This document shows, in pieces, positions 1 through 8,638 of a DNA stretch of 35,305 nucleotides (its first letter is position 1; each line of letters begins with the position of its first letter). The stretch lies in the NCBI GenBank assembly GCA_937923745.1, contig CALDUO010000063.1:1-35305 (forward strand), in the 5' to 3' direction. Under the pieces are notes generated by a model. That model was not told the origin of the DNA. It was given only the letters and a program-made list of their open reading frames with translations, and did no database searches. This DNA comes from an uncultured Granulosicoccaceae bacterium. Its GTDB lineage: Bacteria > Pseudomonadota > Gammaproteobacteria > Granulosicoccales > Granulosicoccaceae. The position numbers were made by a program, and so were the translations under genes.

Positions 1-1
1 C

Positions 2-1219
2 TTGGCCGGGGTTGGATGGTATGCCCACGCATCGAGTCCGCCTGTCTCACAGTTAATGCCTGTGCTCGGCGACGCCTATGGCCCGGTCGTCGATAACCTG
101 GATAAGGTGATTGAAGCCACGCGGCCAACTGAAGCGCAACCCGGTAATAACGGTACGGCCGTTGCGGGCAGTAACGTCAATGACGCTGCATCATCAGCAA
201 TAACCGGTAACACAGAATCTGTTAGCGCAGCAACAGACAGCAGTAGCCAGCCACAAGTCGTCGCGACAACTGACCAGTCATCAACCCATAACGCCCCGAA
301 TGATGGTGATGGCGGAAATGATGCCGGCAATCAATCTGGCGATACATCCAAACAGACATCAGCCCGTGGTGTAACCACAAACAGCAGTGCAGCAAATGGT
401 GCCGACGCAAAGAACACGTTAACGGGCAGCACAAAAACAGGCAGCACAAAAACGGGTAGCACAAACCCGGTTGACGTGGCTGAGTCAGATGCAGCACTCG
501 GCGCGAGCGATAATGTGATTGCCAGTTTGGCAAACCGCAATTCGACAGATTCCGGTTTAGTGAGCGGTGAGCAATCGGATAACAACACGCCGACAGACAA
601 TGTGCGTGCTGCGCTGCCATCGGGCAATACCGAAGACGGTGCAACCGCGTTAACTGATTCCGGTGCGTCTTCACAAGAGACCAATCAGGCGAGCACGGGT
701 CAGCCAGCCACCCAGCAAGCCACCCAGCCAAACACCGCGCAAAATGCCTCGCCAGAAGCGCTGCCAGATGCGCTGCCAGATGCGCTGCCAGAAACGCTGC
801 AAGATGCGTCAGAAAATAACGATAATAATCCCGATAGCGTGCTGGCGACGTTACGTGAAACTGAGTTGGCGCTATTGAATGATTATGTCAGCGATATCTC
901 GTTCACTGCCGAACGCTGGTCACTGAACGAGACAACACGGAGCGCTCTGTCAAATATCTTCGAAACGCTTTTTTTGTATTCAGACGTTAATTTAGCCATG
1001 GATGTTCACGTGACGGATACCGATGACTCAGCCTTGAATCAGGTGATTAGTGAGCAGCGGGCGTCGGCAATTCTTGGGTACCTCATGGATCGTGGTTTGG
1101 CCAGTGACCGCATACAGATCAAAGGACAGGGCGATGCTGCTCAAAATGATGCGGCGTCGGCTGAGGTAACAACTGTGTCAGGGGTGACCCTGAGACAATT
1201 GAAAGGAGAGAACCAATGA
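2..1219 (+). CDS. OmpA-domain protein with long low-complexity linker (5' partial)
   Basis: The reading frame is open to the left edge, so the true start lies outside the window and the first visible residues look like the end of a membrane anchor. About 240 residues rich in Ala, Asn, Thr, Ser and Asp follow; this is a disordered linker containing the tandem motifs TGSTKTGSTK and PDALPDALPE. The last ~120 residues resemble an OmpA C-terminal peptidoglycan-binding domain: an ISFTAERWSL strand, a VDVHVTDTDD-like stretch (seen as MDVHVTDTDD), then SEQRASAILGYLMDRGL and RIQIKGQGD, matching the family's TD...N..LS..RA...L...G pattern. It would tether the envelope to peptidoglycan. The stop overlaps the next start (ATGA), so the two genes are translationally coupled. 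The OmpA-like assignment is good; the specific role is unknown. Confidence 0.7.
   Translation: MAGVGWYAHASSPPVSQLMPVLGDAYGPVVDNLDKVIEATRPTEAQPGNNGTAVAGSNVNDAASSAITGNTESVSAATDSSSQPQVVATTDQSSTHNAPNDGDGGNDAGNQSGDTSKQTSARGVTTNSSAANGADAKNTLTGSTKTGSTKTGSTNPVDVAESDAALGASDNVIASLANRNSTDSGLVSGEQSDNNTPTDNVRAALPSGNTEDGATALTDSGASSQETNQASTGQPATQQATQPNTAQNASPEALPDALPDALPETLQDASENNDNNPDSVLATLRETELALLNDYVSDISFTAERWSLNETTRSALSNIFETLFLYSDVNLAMDVHVTDTDDSALNQVISEQRASAILGYLMDRGLASDRIQIKGQGDAAQNDAASAEVTTVSGVTLRQLKGENQ
421..465 (+). repeat. 15-bp in-frame tandem repeat, three copies
   Basis: Three consecutive 15-bp units (421-435, 436-450, 451-465) with consensus AACGGGCAGCACAAA differ at only one base each. They encode repeated Thr-Gly-Ser-Thr-Lys in the linker of the OmpA-domain protein. 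The unit is a multiple of three, so copy-number changes would alter linker length without breaking the frame. Confidence 0.9.
758..805 (+). repeat. 12-bp in-frame tandem repeat, four copies
   Basis: Four 12-bp units (758-769, 770-781, 782-793, 794-805) have consensus GCGCTGCCAGAT; the third and fourth are slightly diverged. They encode Ala-Leu-Pro-Asp repeats just before the OmpA-like domain. Confidence 0.9.
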
Positions 1220-2415
1220 CAGCATGGCTTACCCCGGTCGTTTTATTAATTGCGGCCGCAGCCATTTTGGGTTTGATTGTGGGCTGGTGTATCAGTGCGT
1301 TATTTGCAGCCCGTGCCCATAACCGGCTGATTGCACAGTCTGAGGCGCGTGTGCGTACTGCGAAGAGTCGGCTGGAGGCTGCAACGACGGCCAACACCCG
1401 TCTGACACAAGATATTGAGCGGGCCAATGAAGACTTGGCCAAGGCGCAACGCCGACTACTGGATGAGGGTGATCATCGCAACAATCAGGTCAGAGAGCTT
1501 GGTGAGCTGCTGAGTCGAAAAGATCGCCAGCGTGAGGACATAGAGCGTCAACTCAGAGCGCTTGAGGAACAACAGCTGCGGGTGCAACGTGACATCACTC
1601 AGTTCAGGCTCTTCAAAAATCGTGAGGTGGAGCAGCTTCGTGAGCAACTGGGTTTAAAGGGCGCAGCGGGCTCCTCCCTGTCAGCAGCTGCGGGCACTGC
1701 TGCCTTGAGCGCCGCATCGTCAGGTGCAGGGTCCAATGATCAGTCTTTAATGAGCTCAGGGCTCTCCGGGTCCGCGCAGCCTGCGGCAACAATGCAGGCC
1801 ATGGCAGAACAAAACGGTCTCACCCGACAACCCGAAGCGGCGACTGCCGACGCGACCGGCAACGCATCTGCAACCCCGGGTAACGCTGCCCCGACCGGCG
1901 CCGAATCTGACCGATCGACTGGTGATGAGACACGCAAAGAGACTTTGGATCAGCGTGATGCGGTGAATCAACAGCAGGCCTCGTCGCCGTTTGGGGATGG
2001 CGCTGCAATGGGTGCAGTGGCCGGCTTGGCGTCAACCCGTTCTGACAATGCCGCAGACGGGCTGAACCTTGAGGGGCACGCGCCGCTGGTGCCTGCCGAT
2101 ACCACAGACGGCAGCTTGCCCGACATCACACACGTTGTGATCGAATCAGAAGAAGATGTGCTGGATATGACCAGCGAGTTTGACTTTGATCCGGCACAAC
2201 TGCTCGACGAGACCGCAGAGCCCGAGACGCTCAGCGCGGACGACCTGCCGTCGATCAATCTCTCCTCGGATCAGCCTGCGCCTGCGACAGACACCACAGC
2301 AGACAGGGCGGCAGAGCAGGTAGCCGAGAGGGTAGCTGCCAGGGCAACACCTCCCACTGAAGAGCCAGAGTCGCGTGGAACCGGTCTTCTCGACAGGCTG
2401 CGAAATCGTCGATAG
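1216..2415 (+). CDS. membrane-anchored coiled-coil protein of unknown function
   Basis: I do not recognise a named family. A hydrophobic segment at about residues 5-30 (LTPVVLLIAAAAILGLIVGW) is a single N-terminal membrane anchor. Residues ~40-145 are Arg/Glu/Gln-rich with heptad-like spacing and should form a long coiled coil. The rest is acidic, Ala/Thr/Asp-rich and probably disordered, ending in a basic tail (GLLDRLRNRR). The ATG at 1216 overlaps the upstream stop and has AAGGAGAG at a good distance, which supports this start. Coupling to an OmpA-domain gene suggests the two act together in the cell envelope, perhaps as a spanning complex; that is inference. Confidence 0.75.
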   Translation: MTAWLTPVVLLIAAAAILGLIVGWCISALFAARAHNRLIAQSEARVRTAKSRLEAATTANTRLTQDIERANEDLAKAQRRLLDEGDHRNNQVRELGELLSRKDRQREDIERQLRALEEQQLRVQRDITQFRLFKNREVEQLREQLGLKGAAGSSLSAAAGTAALSAASSGAGSNDQSLMSSGLSGSAQPAATMQAMAEQNGLTRQPEAATADATGNASATPGNAAPTGAESDRSTGDETRKETLDQRDAVNQQQASSPFGDGAAMGAVAGLASTRSDNAADGLNLEGHAPLVPADTTDGSLPDITHVVIESEEDVLDMTSEFDFDPAQLLDETAEPETLSADDLPSINLSSDQPAPATDTTADRAAEQVAERVAARATPPTEEPESRGTGLLDRLRNRR

Positions 2416-2547
2416 CGGTCTGAGCCAAGCCCACGCTGGATAAGTTATTGGTGTCATTGTCAGCATTTGTTGCGTCTGCTTGTGCTGATAGCTGTCTAAC
2501 TGCGAACTCTGCACAGCCGGCTATTAACTCTGTTGCCATGCTTACCG

Positions 2548-2553
2548 TATACT
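2548..2553 (+). promoter_or_regulatory. candidate -10 element upstream of the MocR regulator
   Basis: TATACT is a near-consensus -10 hexamer 62 bases before the first possible start of the regulator gene. No good -35 hexamer sits 16-18 bases upstream (TAACTC is the best), so this could be an activator-dependent promoter or chance. The rest of the 2416-2614 gap shows no gene. Confidence 0.3.
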
Positions 2554-2614
2554 GAAGTGGCGTAGGTCCTTTCTCAATCGTGGTGGCGGACCGTTATGAC
2601 TGTGTAGGCTCCGC

Positions 2615-4168
2615 ATGGGTACCAGAAGCGAAAATTCGATGTGGCACCGGCTGTTTCAGCTGTCGGCTGACAGTGGTCAAAGCCTGCAAAGCCAGCTGCG
2701 TGAATCATTGGTGAAAGCCATCCTTGACGGCCATATTCAGGCCGACGTACCGCTACCATCATCCCGGGAATTGGCTCGCCAGCTCGGTGTTGCACGCAAT
2801 ACGGTGGTGCTGGCGTATCAGCATCTGATCGACGAGCGTTATCTGCTCGCCAGCGAACGTCGTGGTTATTTTGTGAACCCGGCTATTCTGGAAGGGCGGG
2901 TCGCAGCGAATCGCGGGCCGACAGATATGTCGCGCGGCAGTCAAATCGATTGGCAAAACCGGCTCACCCACGACCTCTCCCAACAAGAGAACATTCAGCG
3001 GCCCATCGACTGGCAGCGCTATGAGTATCCGTTTATCTACGGCCAGGTCGACCCGTCACTGTTTCCTGTAAATGACTGGCGTGAGAGCTGTCGTCTCTCT
3101 TTGCGCGTCGGTGCCATCCATGAATGGACCACCGATCGGGTTGACCATGACGATCCGTTGTTGGTCGAGCAAATTCTCACCCGAGTGCTGCCGCGGCGCG
3201 GTGTGTGGGCGTCAGCCGACGAGATTCTCATTACCTCCGGTGCCCAGAATGCGCTGTATCTTGTTGCGCAGTTACTGCTCGACAAAACCCGCACGGTAGG
3301 TCTTGAAGACCCTTGTTACGTGGATGCCAGAAATATCTTCTCGTTGTTCACGGATCAGCAGGTGTTGTTTCCGGTGGGCGAGCAAGGTGTGATGGTCGAC
3401 GACCGCGCGCAACACTGTGAGCTGTTGTACGTGACGCCCAGTCATCAGTGTCCCACCACAACCACGCTGCCGCTCGAGAATCGGGTGGCGTTGTTGCAGC
3501 GTGCTGCCGAGCAGGATTTTCTGATCCTCGAAGACGACTACGAAAGCGAACTCAGTTTTGCCGGACAACCAACGCCAGCGCTCAAAAGCCTCGATCAAAA
3601 CGGACGCGTGATCTACGTTGGCAGCCTGTCGAAGACGCTGGCTCCCGGGCTGCGGGTGGGTTTTATGGTGGCACCGGCTGAGGTCATCCGGCAGGCGCGC
3701 GCACTGCGCCGACTCATGTACCGACACCCGCCGACCAATAACCAGCGCACCGTAGGCCACTTTCTGGCACTGGGGCATCACGACTCGGTCATGCTCAGAA
3801 TCAGTGAAACCTTCCGCGCGCGTTGGATCGCCATGGATCGCGCACTCTCACAGCATCTAAACCTGACTTCAACCGCGCCGGTCTTCGGCGGTTCTTCGTT
3901 TTGGGTGGCATTGCCCGAGCATGTCAGCGCGCGCGAGCTGGAAGCGTTGGCGGCGGAGCAGGGCATTATTATCAACGCTGGCGACAACTACTTTGCAACC
4001 GCTAGCGCCAAGTCGGTGTCAAACAATCAAGCTGGTTCACCGGAGAACGCAAACCCCAAACGTCGACCAGAGCACTTTTTTCGACTGGGTTTTTCGTCAA
4101 TTGAAGAAAAAAAGATCGAGCCTGGCATCCAAAAACTCGCCGCAATCGTGAAACACCTGGCATCCTGA
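2615..4168 (+). CDS. tauR: MocR/GntR-family PLP-binding regulator, TauR-like
   Basis: This is a 517-residue transcription factor of the MocR subfamily: an N-terminal GntR winged helix (about residues 20-85, with PLPSSRELARQLGVARNTVV) fused to a class I aminotransferase-like domain. The PLP-binding lysine is visible as Lys340 in GSLSKTLAPGLRVGF, and ILEDDYESELSF carries the usual aspartate region. Such proteins bind PLP as a sensor rather than catalyse. Because ald and xsc follow on the same strand, a TauR role (activation of taurine catabolism genes) is the best guess; PdxR or GabR-type functions cannot be excluded from sequence alone. An in-frame ATG at 2639 (MWHRLFQL) is an alternative start closer to the family N-terminus; neither start has a strong ribosome site. 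Confidence 0.85.
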   Translation: MGTRSENSMWHRLFQLSADSGQSLQSQLRESLVKAILDGHIQADVPLPSSRELARQLGVARNTVVLAYQHLIDERYLLASERRGYFVNPAILEGRVAANRGPTDMSRGSQIDWQNRLTHDLSQQENIQRPIDWQRYEYPFIYGQVDPSLFPVNDWRESCRLSLRVGAIHEWTTDRVDHDDPLLVEQILTRVLPRRGVWASADEILITSGAQNALYLVAQLLLDKTRTVGLEDPCYVDARNIFSLFTDQQVLFPVGEQGVMVDDRAQHCELLYVTPSHQCPTTTTLPLENRVALLQRAAEQDFLILEDDYESELSFAGQPTPALKSLDQNGRVIYVGSLSKTLAPGLRVGFMVAPAEVIRQARALRRLMYRHPPTNNQRTVGHFLALGHHDSVMLRISETFRARWIAMDRALSQHLNLTSTAPVFGGSSFWVALPEHVSARELEALAAEQGIIINAGDNYFATASAKSVSNNQAGSPENANPKRRPEHFFRLGFSSIEEKKIEPGIQKLAAIVKHLAS

Positions 4169-4258
4169 GTCACAAAGCATTTCTGGCCCGTTACAAAACG
4201 CGCGCTTGGTACTATTTACCGCATCCCGCACTTACTAAGGTGTCGCTCTCACCGGCTT

Positions 4259-4287
4259 AGGCAGGGGCCTTGCTGTGCCTGTTTTTT
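4259..4287 (+). terminator. possible intrinsic terminator after the regulator gene
   Basis: AGGCA (4259-4263) can pair with TGCCT (4276-4280) over a GC-rich loop that may itself fold, followed by G and six T residues (4282-4287). The stem is short, so it may be a weak terminator or an attenuator in the leader of the alanine dehydrogenase gene. Confidence 0.4.
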
Positions 4288-4343
4288 AATGAGCTGTTTC
4301 ATGGTGAGCTATCAACCTGATGTTATGCCCGGAGAGAGTGTCG

Positions 4344-5462
4344 ATGATTATCGGTGTACCAAAAGAGATTAAAAACCACGAGAACCGGGTGGGCCTGACC
4401 CCTACCAGTGCTCGTGAATGTGTACAAAACGGGCACGAAGTCCTGGTGGAGACTCAGGCGGGTGCCGGTATCAGCCGCTCCGATGACGATTACGTAGCAG
4501 CCGGTGCCACCATCATCTCGACAGCGGCCGAGATTTTCGAACGCGCCGACATGATCGTCAAAGTCAAAGAGCCGCAGCCGGTCGAATGCGCGATGCTCAG
4601 ACCCGGACAGATCCTGTTTACCTATCTGCACCTCGCCCCCGATCCGGATCAGACGCGCGCGTTGGTCAACAGCGACGCCATTTGTATCGCGTACGAGACG
4701 GTGACGTCGCCCTTCGGTGGTTTGCCGTTGCTGGCACCGATGTCCAAGGTTGCCGGTCGTATGGCCATTCAGGCAGGTGCCTACTGCCTGGAAAAGCCAC
4801 ACGGTGGACTGGGCATGTTGCTCGGTGGCGTACCGGGTGTAGATCCGGCGAAAGTGGTTGTCATCGGTGGTGGTGTGGTGGGCTCACATGCCGCACACAT
4901 CGCGATTGGTATGGGCGCTGATACCTGGGTTATTGACCGAAGCACAGAAGTCATTGAAAATCACTGGAAACAGTTTGGCCGCAGCACCAACACGGTGTAC
5001 TCAACCCGCGATGCCCTCGAGAAACACGTGCTCGAGGCAGATCTGGTGATCGGTGGTGTACTGATTCCGGGTGCGGCAGCCCCCAAACTGGTCACTGCCG
5101 AAATGGTTAAAAACATGAAGCCAGGCGCTGTCATCGTTGATGTTGCCATTGATCAGGGTGGCTGCTGCGAGACCTCGCGGGCAACCACTCATGCAGACCC
5201 AACGTATGTAGTTGACGATGTTGTGCATTATTGTGTTGCAAATATGCCCGGTGGCGTGCCGCTGACATCCACCTACGCATTAAATAATGTCACTTTGCCG
5301 CACGTCCTTAACCTCGCGGGCAGTGGATACAAAGCAGCACTGCAAAACGATCCGCATCTTCGAAACGGTCTGAACGTGTATCGTGGTCAAATTACCTGCC
5401 AGGAGGTGGCAGTTGATTTGGGTTACGACTACGTTGAGGCATCGAAAGCACTGGCGTCCTGA
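4344..5462 (+). CDS. ald: alanine dehydrogenase
   Basis: This 372-residue enzyme has the family length and interconverts L-alanine and pyruvate with NAD and ammonium. Active-site residues known in the family are in place: Arg15 (HENRVGLTP), Lys75 (VKVKEPQP) and His96 (TYLHLAPDP). A Rossmann motif [20 protein letters not shown] binds NAD. The start at 4344 is chosen because GGAGAG lies at 4331-4336 and the protein then begins [15 protein letters not shown], as in homologues; an in-frame ATG at 4320 would add eight unlikely residues. Next to xsc it most likely regenerates pyruvate for a taurine:pyruvate aminotransferase and releases taurine nitrogen as ammonium. The aminotransferase gene itself is not in the window. 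Confidence 0.95.
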   Translation: MIIGVPKEIKNHENRVGLTPTSARECVQNGHEVLVETQAGAGISRSDDDYVAAGATIISTAAEIFERADMIVKVKEPQPVECAMLRPGQILFTYLHLAPDPDQTRALVNSDAICIAYETVTSPFGGLPLLAPMSKVAGRMAIQAGAYCLEKPHGGLGMLLGGVPGVDPAKVVVIGGGVVGSHAAHIAIGMGADTWVIDRSTEVIENHWKQFGRSTNTVYSTRDALEKHVLEADLVIGGVLIPGAAAPKLVTAEMVKNMKPGAVIVDVAIDQGGCCETSRATTHADPTYVVDDVVHYCVANMPGGVPLTSTYALNNVTLPHVLNLAGSGYKAALQNDPHLRNGLNVYRGQITCQEVAVDLGYDYVEASKALAS

Positions 5463-5474
5463 CACTCGGACACT

Positions 5475-5531
5475 GGCCAGAATTCGGCCAGAATTTGGCC
5501 AGAAGTTGGCCAGCATTTTGGCAAGAATTTT
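5475..5531 (+). repeat. 11-bp direct repeat array upstream of xsc, five units
   Basis: Five consecutive units share the core GGCCAGAATTT: 5475-5485, 5486-5496, 5497-5507, then two 12-base diverged units at 5508-5519 and 5520-5531. The array fills most of the 101-base gap between ald and xsc and ends 32 bases before the xsc ATG. A pitch of 11 bases places each unit on about the same helix face, so it could be an operator for the TauR-like regulator; TauR in Rhodobacter is known to use direct repeats. It could equally be neutral slippage. Confidence 0.9.
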
Positions 5532-5563
5532 AACTTTAACGTAACTGTACCCGGAGAATTGAT

Positions 5564-7327
5564 ATGGCGCGAATGACGCCCAGTGAAGCATTTGTTGAAA
5601 CCATGGTAGCCCAGGGTGTCACCGATATTTTTGGCATTATGGGTTCCGCGTTCATGGACGCCATGGACATATTCGCGCCTGCAGGCATCCGTCTGGTACC
5701 GGTTGTGCACGAGCAGGGTGCGGCCCACATGGCTGACGGTTATTCGCGTGCCAGCGGTCGTCACGGTGTCGTGATTGGTCAGAACGGCCCCGGTATCAGT
5801 AACTGTGTCACCGCTGTGGCTGCCGCTTACTGGGCACATTCACCGGTGGTGATGATCACCCCCGAAACCGGCACCATGGGCATGGGCCTGGGTGGTTTCC
5901 AGGAAGCCAATCAGCTGCCGATGTTCCAGGAATTCACCAAGTACCAAGGGCACGTGAACAACGCCAACCGCATGGCTGAATACACCGCACGTTGCTTTGA
6001 CCGCGCTCACTCAGAACTCGGCCCCACCCAGCTCAATATTCCACGCGATTACTTCTACGGTGATATCGACGTAGACATTCCCGAGCCAATGACTCTCGAT
6101 CGTGGACCCGGTGGCGAGCGCTCGCTCAACGAAGCAGCTGACCTGCTGGCAACAGCGAAATTCCCGGTCATTCTGTCGGGTGGTGGTGTCGTGATGGGTG
6201 ATGCGGTTGACGACTGTATTGCGCTGGCCGAAAGACTCGGTTCACCGGTCGTGAACAGTTACCTGCACAACGATTCATTCCCCGCCAGCCACCCGCAGTG
6301 GTGTGGCCCGCTGGGGTATCAGGGATCAAAGGCTGCGATGAAACTGATCTCGCAGGCTGATGTTGTGGTCGCGCTTGGCTCACGCCTCGGGCCGTTCGGC
6401 ACCTTGCCACAGCACGGCATGGACTACTGGCCGAAAGATGCCAAGATTATCCAGATCGATGCTGACCACAAAATGCTGGGTCTCGTGAAGAAAATCTCTG
6501 TTGGTGTTTGTGGTGACGCTGGCGCTGCCGCCCGTGCACTGTTGGCACGACTGCAAGACCGTAAGCTGCACTGTGATGACAGCCGTGAAGAACGTGCGTC
6601 AACGCTTGCCCACGAAAAGAAAGTCTGGGAAGAAGAGCTCACCGCATGGAAACACGAGACAGACGACTTCAGCCAAGACATGCTGGCAGAGGCGGCCAAC
6701 GAAGAAGGCAACTGGCTGGCTCCGCGTCAGGTATTGCGTGAACTCGAAAACGCGATGCCGGCCGACGTCATGGTGTCAACCGACATTGGTAACATCAACT
6801 CGGTTGCGAACAGCTACCTGCGTTTCGAACGTCCTCGCAGTTTCTTCGCGCCCATGAGTTTCGGTAACTGCGGATACGCACTGCCCACCATGATTGGTGC
6901 GAAAGCCGCGGCTCCTGAGCGTCCGGCAATTGCTTATGCCGGTGACGGTGCCTGGGCGATGAGCATGACCGAAATCATGACTGCGGTTCGTCACGACATT
7001 CCGGTTGTTGGTGTGGTGTTCCACAATCGACAGTGGGGTGCAGAGAAGAAGAACCAGGTCGATTTCTACGGTCGTCGTTTTGTGGCTGGCGAGCTTGAGA
7101 GCGAAAGCTTTGCAGACATCGGTAAAGCGATGGGCGCTGAAGGTATCACTGTCGATGAAATGGGTGATGTTGGTGCTGCGTTAAAGAAAGCGGTCGATAT
7201 GCAAATGAACGACGGCAAGACCACCGTGGTTGAAATTATGTGTAACCGTGAACTTGGCGATCCCTTCCGTCGCGACGCTCTGTCAAAGCCGGTTCGTCAT
7301 CTGGCAAAGTACAAGGACTACGTATAG
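5564..7327 (+). CDS. xsc: sulfoacetaldehyde acetyltransferase
   Basis: This 587-residue thiamine-diphosphate enzyme converts sulfoacetaldehyde and phosphate to acetyl phosphate and sulfite, the desulfonation step of taurine breakdown. The catalytic glutamate of ThDP enzymes is Glu50 in VVHEQGAAHMADGY, and the cofactor-binding GDG motif is at 460-462 (YAGDGAWAMS) followed by the NRQWGAEKKNQ region. GGFQEANQLPMFQEFTKYQG is strongly Xsc-like and separates it from acetolactate synthase and glyoxylate carboligase. Length is normal. GGAG lies about 8 bases before the ATG at 5564. It follows ald by 101 bases that hold an 11-bp repeat array, and a strong terminator follows. The usual partner pta is absent here, so acetyl phosphate must be handled by a gene elsewhere. 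Confidence 0.95.
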   Translation: MARMTPSEAFVETMVAQGVTDIFGIMGSAFMDAMDIFAPAGIRLVPVVHEQGAAHMADGYSRASGRHGVVIGQNGPGISNCVTAVAAAYWAHSPVVMITPETGTMGMGLGGFQEANQLPMFQEFTKYQGHVNNANRMAEYTARCFDRAHSELGPTQLNIPRDYFYGDIDVDIPEPMTLDRGPGGERSLNEAADLLATAKFPVILSGGGVVMGDAVDDCIALAERLGSPVVNSYLHNDSFPASHPQWCGPLGYQGSKAAMKLISQADVVVALGSRLGPFGTLPQHGMDYWPKDAKIIQIDADHKMLGLVKKISVGVCGDAGAAARALLARLQDRKLHCDDSREERASTLAHEKKVWEEELTAWKHETDDFSQDMLAEAANEEGNWLAPRQVLRELENAMPADVMVSTDIGNINSVANSYLRFERPRSFFAPMSFGNCGYALPTMIGAKAAAPERPAIAYAGDGAWAMSMTEIMTAVRHDIPVVGVVFHNRQWGAEKKNQVDFYGRRFVAGELESESFADIGKAMGAEGITVDEMGDVGAALKKAVDMQMNDGKTTVVEIMCNRELGDPFRRDALSKPVRHLAKYKDYV

Positions 7328-7741
7328 TCCGGCGCGTGTAGCTGCTAACGGCTCGTACGCGTAGGGTTATCGGCTCGCTTACCCACGTGCTCAGTTGGGC
7401 GCGTGCAGCAGGGCGAGGTCACCTCACGCTTGGCCGCAAGCGACGCAAAGGCCTATCGGCATCCGGCATTCTCGCTGTGATGTTGATAGGCCTTTTTTGT
7501 GCCTGCGGCTCTTCCCATGCCCTAACGCGCCTACTGTTTTATGTCAATTTTTGGCCTGTCGTTTGGTGCTTGTGTTTAACCTGGCCACAGGTTTTATCTG
7601 CGCCAAATCCGCACGCAACCCTCATGCAGGATCTACAACCCATTGATCGTCTTGTGTCTGCCTCCCGTGAAAGTATGACCGGGCTTTTGTGTGTGCCCAG
7701 CTGTGCTAAAGTCACGGTTTTGACAAGCGTGGCTGACAGCT
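7328..7741. other. intergenic region after xsc
   Basis: This 414-base gap holds a small perfect hairpin (CGCTTG 7427-7432, loop GCCG, CAAGCG 7437-7442) directly before the strong terminator at 7447-7498. After the terminator about 240 bases lead to the dehydrogenase gene. TAAAGT at 7707-7712 preceded by TG could be a weak extended -10 element, and TTGACA at 7720-7725 is too close to the start to act as its -35 box. Open frames here have no recognisable protein features and I see no gene. Confidence 0.6.
7447..7498 (+). terminator. Rho-independent terminator of the xsc transcript
   Basis: AAAGGCCTATC (7447-7457) pairs perfectly with GATAGGCCTTT (7485-7495) to make an 11-bp stem with a 27-base loop, ending in six T residues (7493-7498). 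It closes the regulator-ald-xsc unit. Confidence 0.85.
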
Positions 7742-8638
7742 ATGACCGACACCATTAAAACTGCCTTCATTGGTCTGGGCGTGATGGGATATCCCATGGC
7801 GGGTTACCTCGTGAAAGCCGGGTTTGATGTGGCGGTTTTCAATCGCACGCAAACCACAGCACAACGTTGGGCCAAAGAACACGGCGGTCGCACCGAGTCC
7901 ACACCTGCAGATGCAGCACGTGATGCAGACTTTGTGATGGTCTGTGTCGGTAATGATGACGATTTACGGTCTGTTGTATTTGGTGATCAGGGTGCGTTGG
8001 CAGGCATGAAACCGGGTGCGACACTCATTGATCACACCACTGCGTCTGCCAATGTCGCGCGCGAAATCAATGACGTTGCTGCTGAACGCGACATACAGTT
8101 TTTGGATGCCCCCGTGTCTGGCGGACAAGCCGGTGCCGAAAACGGTGTACTCACCGTGATGGCAGGAGGCGAGCCAGCGGTGTTTGACAAGGCTGAGCCC
8201 GTTGTAGATGCCTACGCACGCTCATTCACACTGATGGGCCCCGCGGGTGCCGGTCAGCTCACCAAGATGGTCAATCAAATTTGTATTGCCGGATTGGTTC
8301 AGGGGTTGTCCGAGGGTTTGCACTTTGCGGAATGCGCAGGCCTGGACGGTCGTCGTGTCATTGACAGCATCTCCAAGGGTGCCGCGCAATCCTGGCAAAT
8401 GGAAAATCGTTACGAGACGATGCTTGACCGTCACTTCGATTATGGCTTTGCGGTCGATTGGATGCGCAAGGATCTGGGTATCGCGCTGGATGAGGCCAAC
8501 CGAAACAACGCGAGCCTGCCAGTGACAGCATTGGTCGATCAGTTTTATGCCGATGTACAGAAAATGGGCGGTAACCGATGGGACACCAGCAGCCTGCTGG
8601 CTCGCCTTGGCGGCACGACGCCACCCGCATCCGAGTGA
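7742..8638 (+). CDS. NAD(P)-dependent beta-hydroxyacid dehydrogenase (3-hydroxyisobutyrate dehydrogenase family)
   Basis: This 298-residue protein has the full beta-hydroxyacid dehydrogenase layout. An N-terminal Rossmann fold with FIGLGVMGYPMAGYLVKAG binds the dinucleotide; the substrate-binding motif appears as DAPVSGGQAGAENG, and the catalytic lysine is Lys175 in GQLTKMVNQ. Family members include 3-hydroxyisobutyrate dehydrogenase, tartronate semialdehyde reductase and the sulfolactaldehyde reductase YihU, which has about the same length. Lying after the xsc terminator and before the importer, it could act on an aldehyde or hydroxyacid tied to sulfonate or amine catabolism, for example reducing sulfoacetaldehyde, but the sequence does not fix the substrate. 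It appears to be its own transcription unit. Confidence 0.85.
   Translation: MTDTIKTAFIGLGVMGYPMAGYLVKAGFDVAVFNRTQTTAQRWAKEHGGRTESTPADAARDADFVMVCVGNDDDLRSVVFGDQGALAGMKPGATLIDHTTASANVAREINDVAAERDIQFLDAPVSGGQAGAENGVLTVMAGGEPAVFDKAEPVVDAYARSFTLMGPAGAGQLTKMVNQICIAGLVQGLSEGLHFAECAGLDGRRVIDSISKGAAQSWQMENRYETMLDRHFDYGFAVDWMRKDLGIALDEANRNNASLPVTALVDQFYADVQKMGGNRWDTSSLLARLGGTTPPASE

Noticed and set aside
222-731. Long antisense open frames opposite the OmpA-linker region
   Set aside because: They arise from the repetitive, stop-poor composition of the linker, with no protein features or ribosome sites.
7421-7498. Resemblance to a class I c-di-GMP (GEMM) riboswitch, from GACGCAAAGGCC after a small hairpin
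   Set aside because: The partner strand GGGCAAACC and the GNRA-capped helix of that class are absent, and the segment is better explained as the 3' hairpin and terminator of xsc, 240 bases from the next gene.
7720-7725. TTGACA as a -35 promoter box for the dehydrogenase
   Set aside because: It lies only 17 bases before the start codon, leaving no room for a -10 box and transcription start.
7387-7758. Open frame of 123 codons after xsc
   Set aside because: It spans the strong terminator, has no ribosome site or recognisable features, and overlaps the dehydrogenase start.
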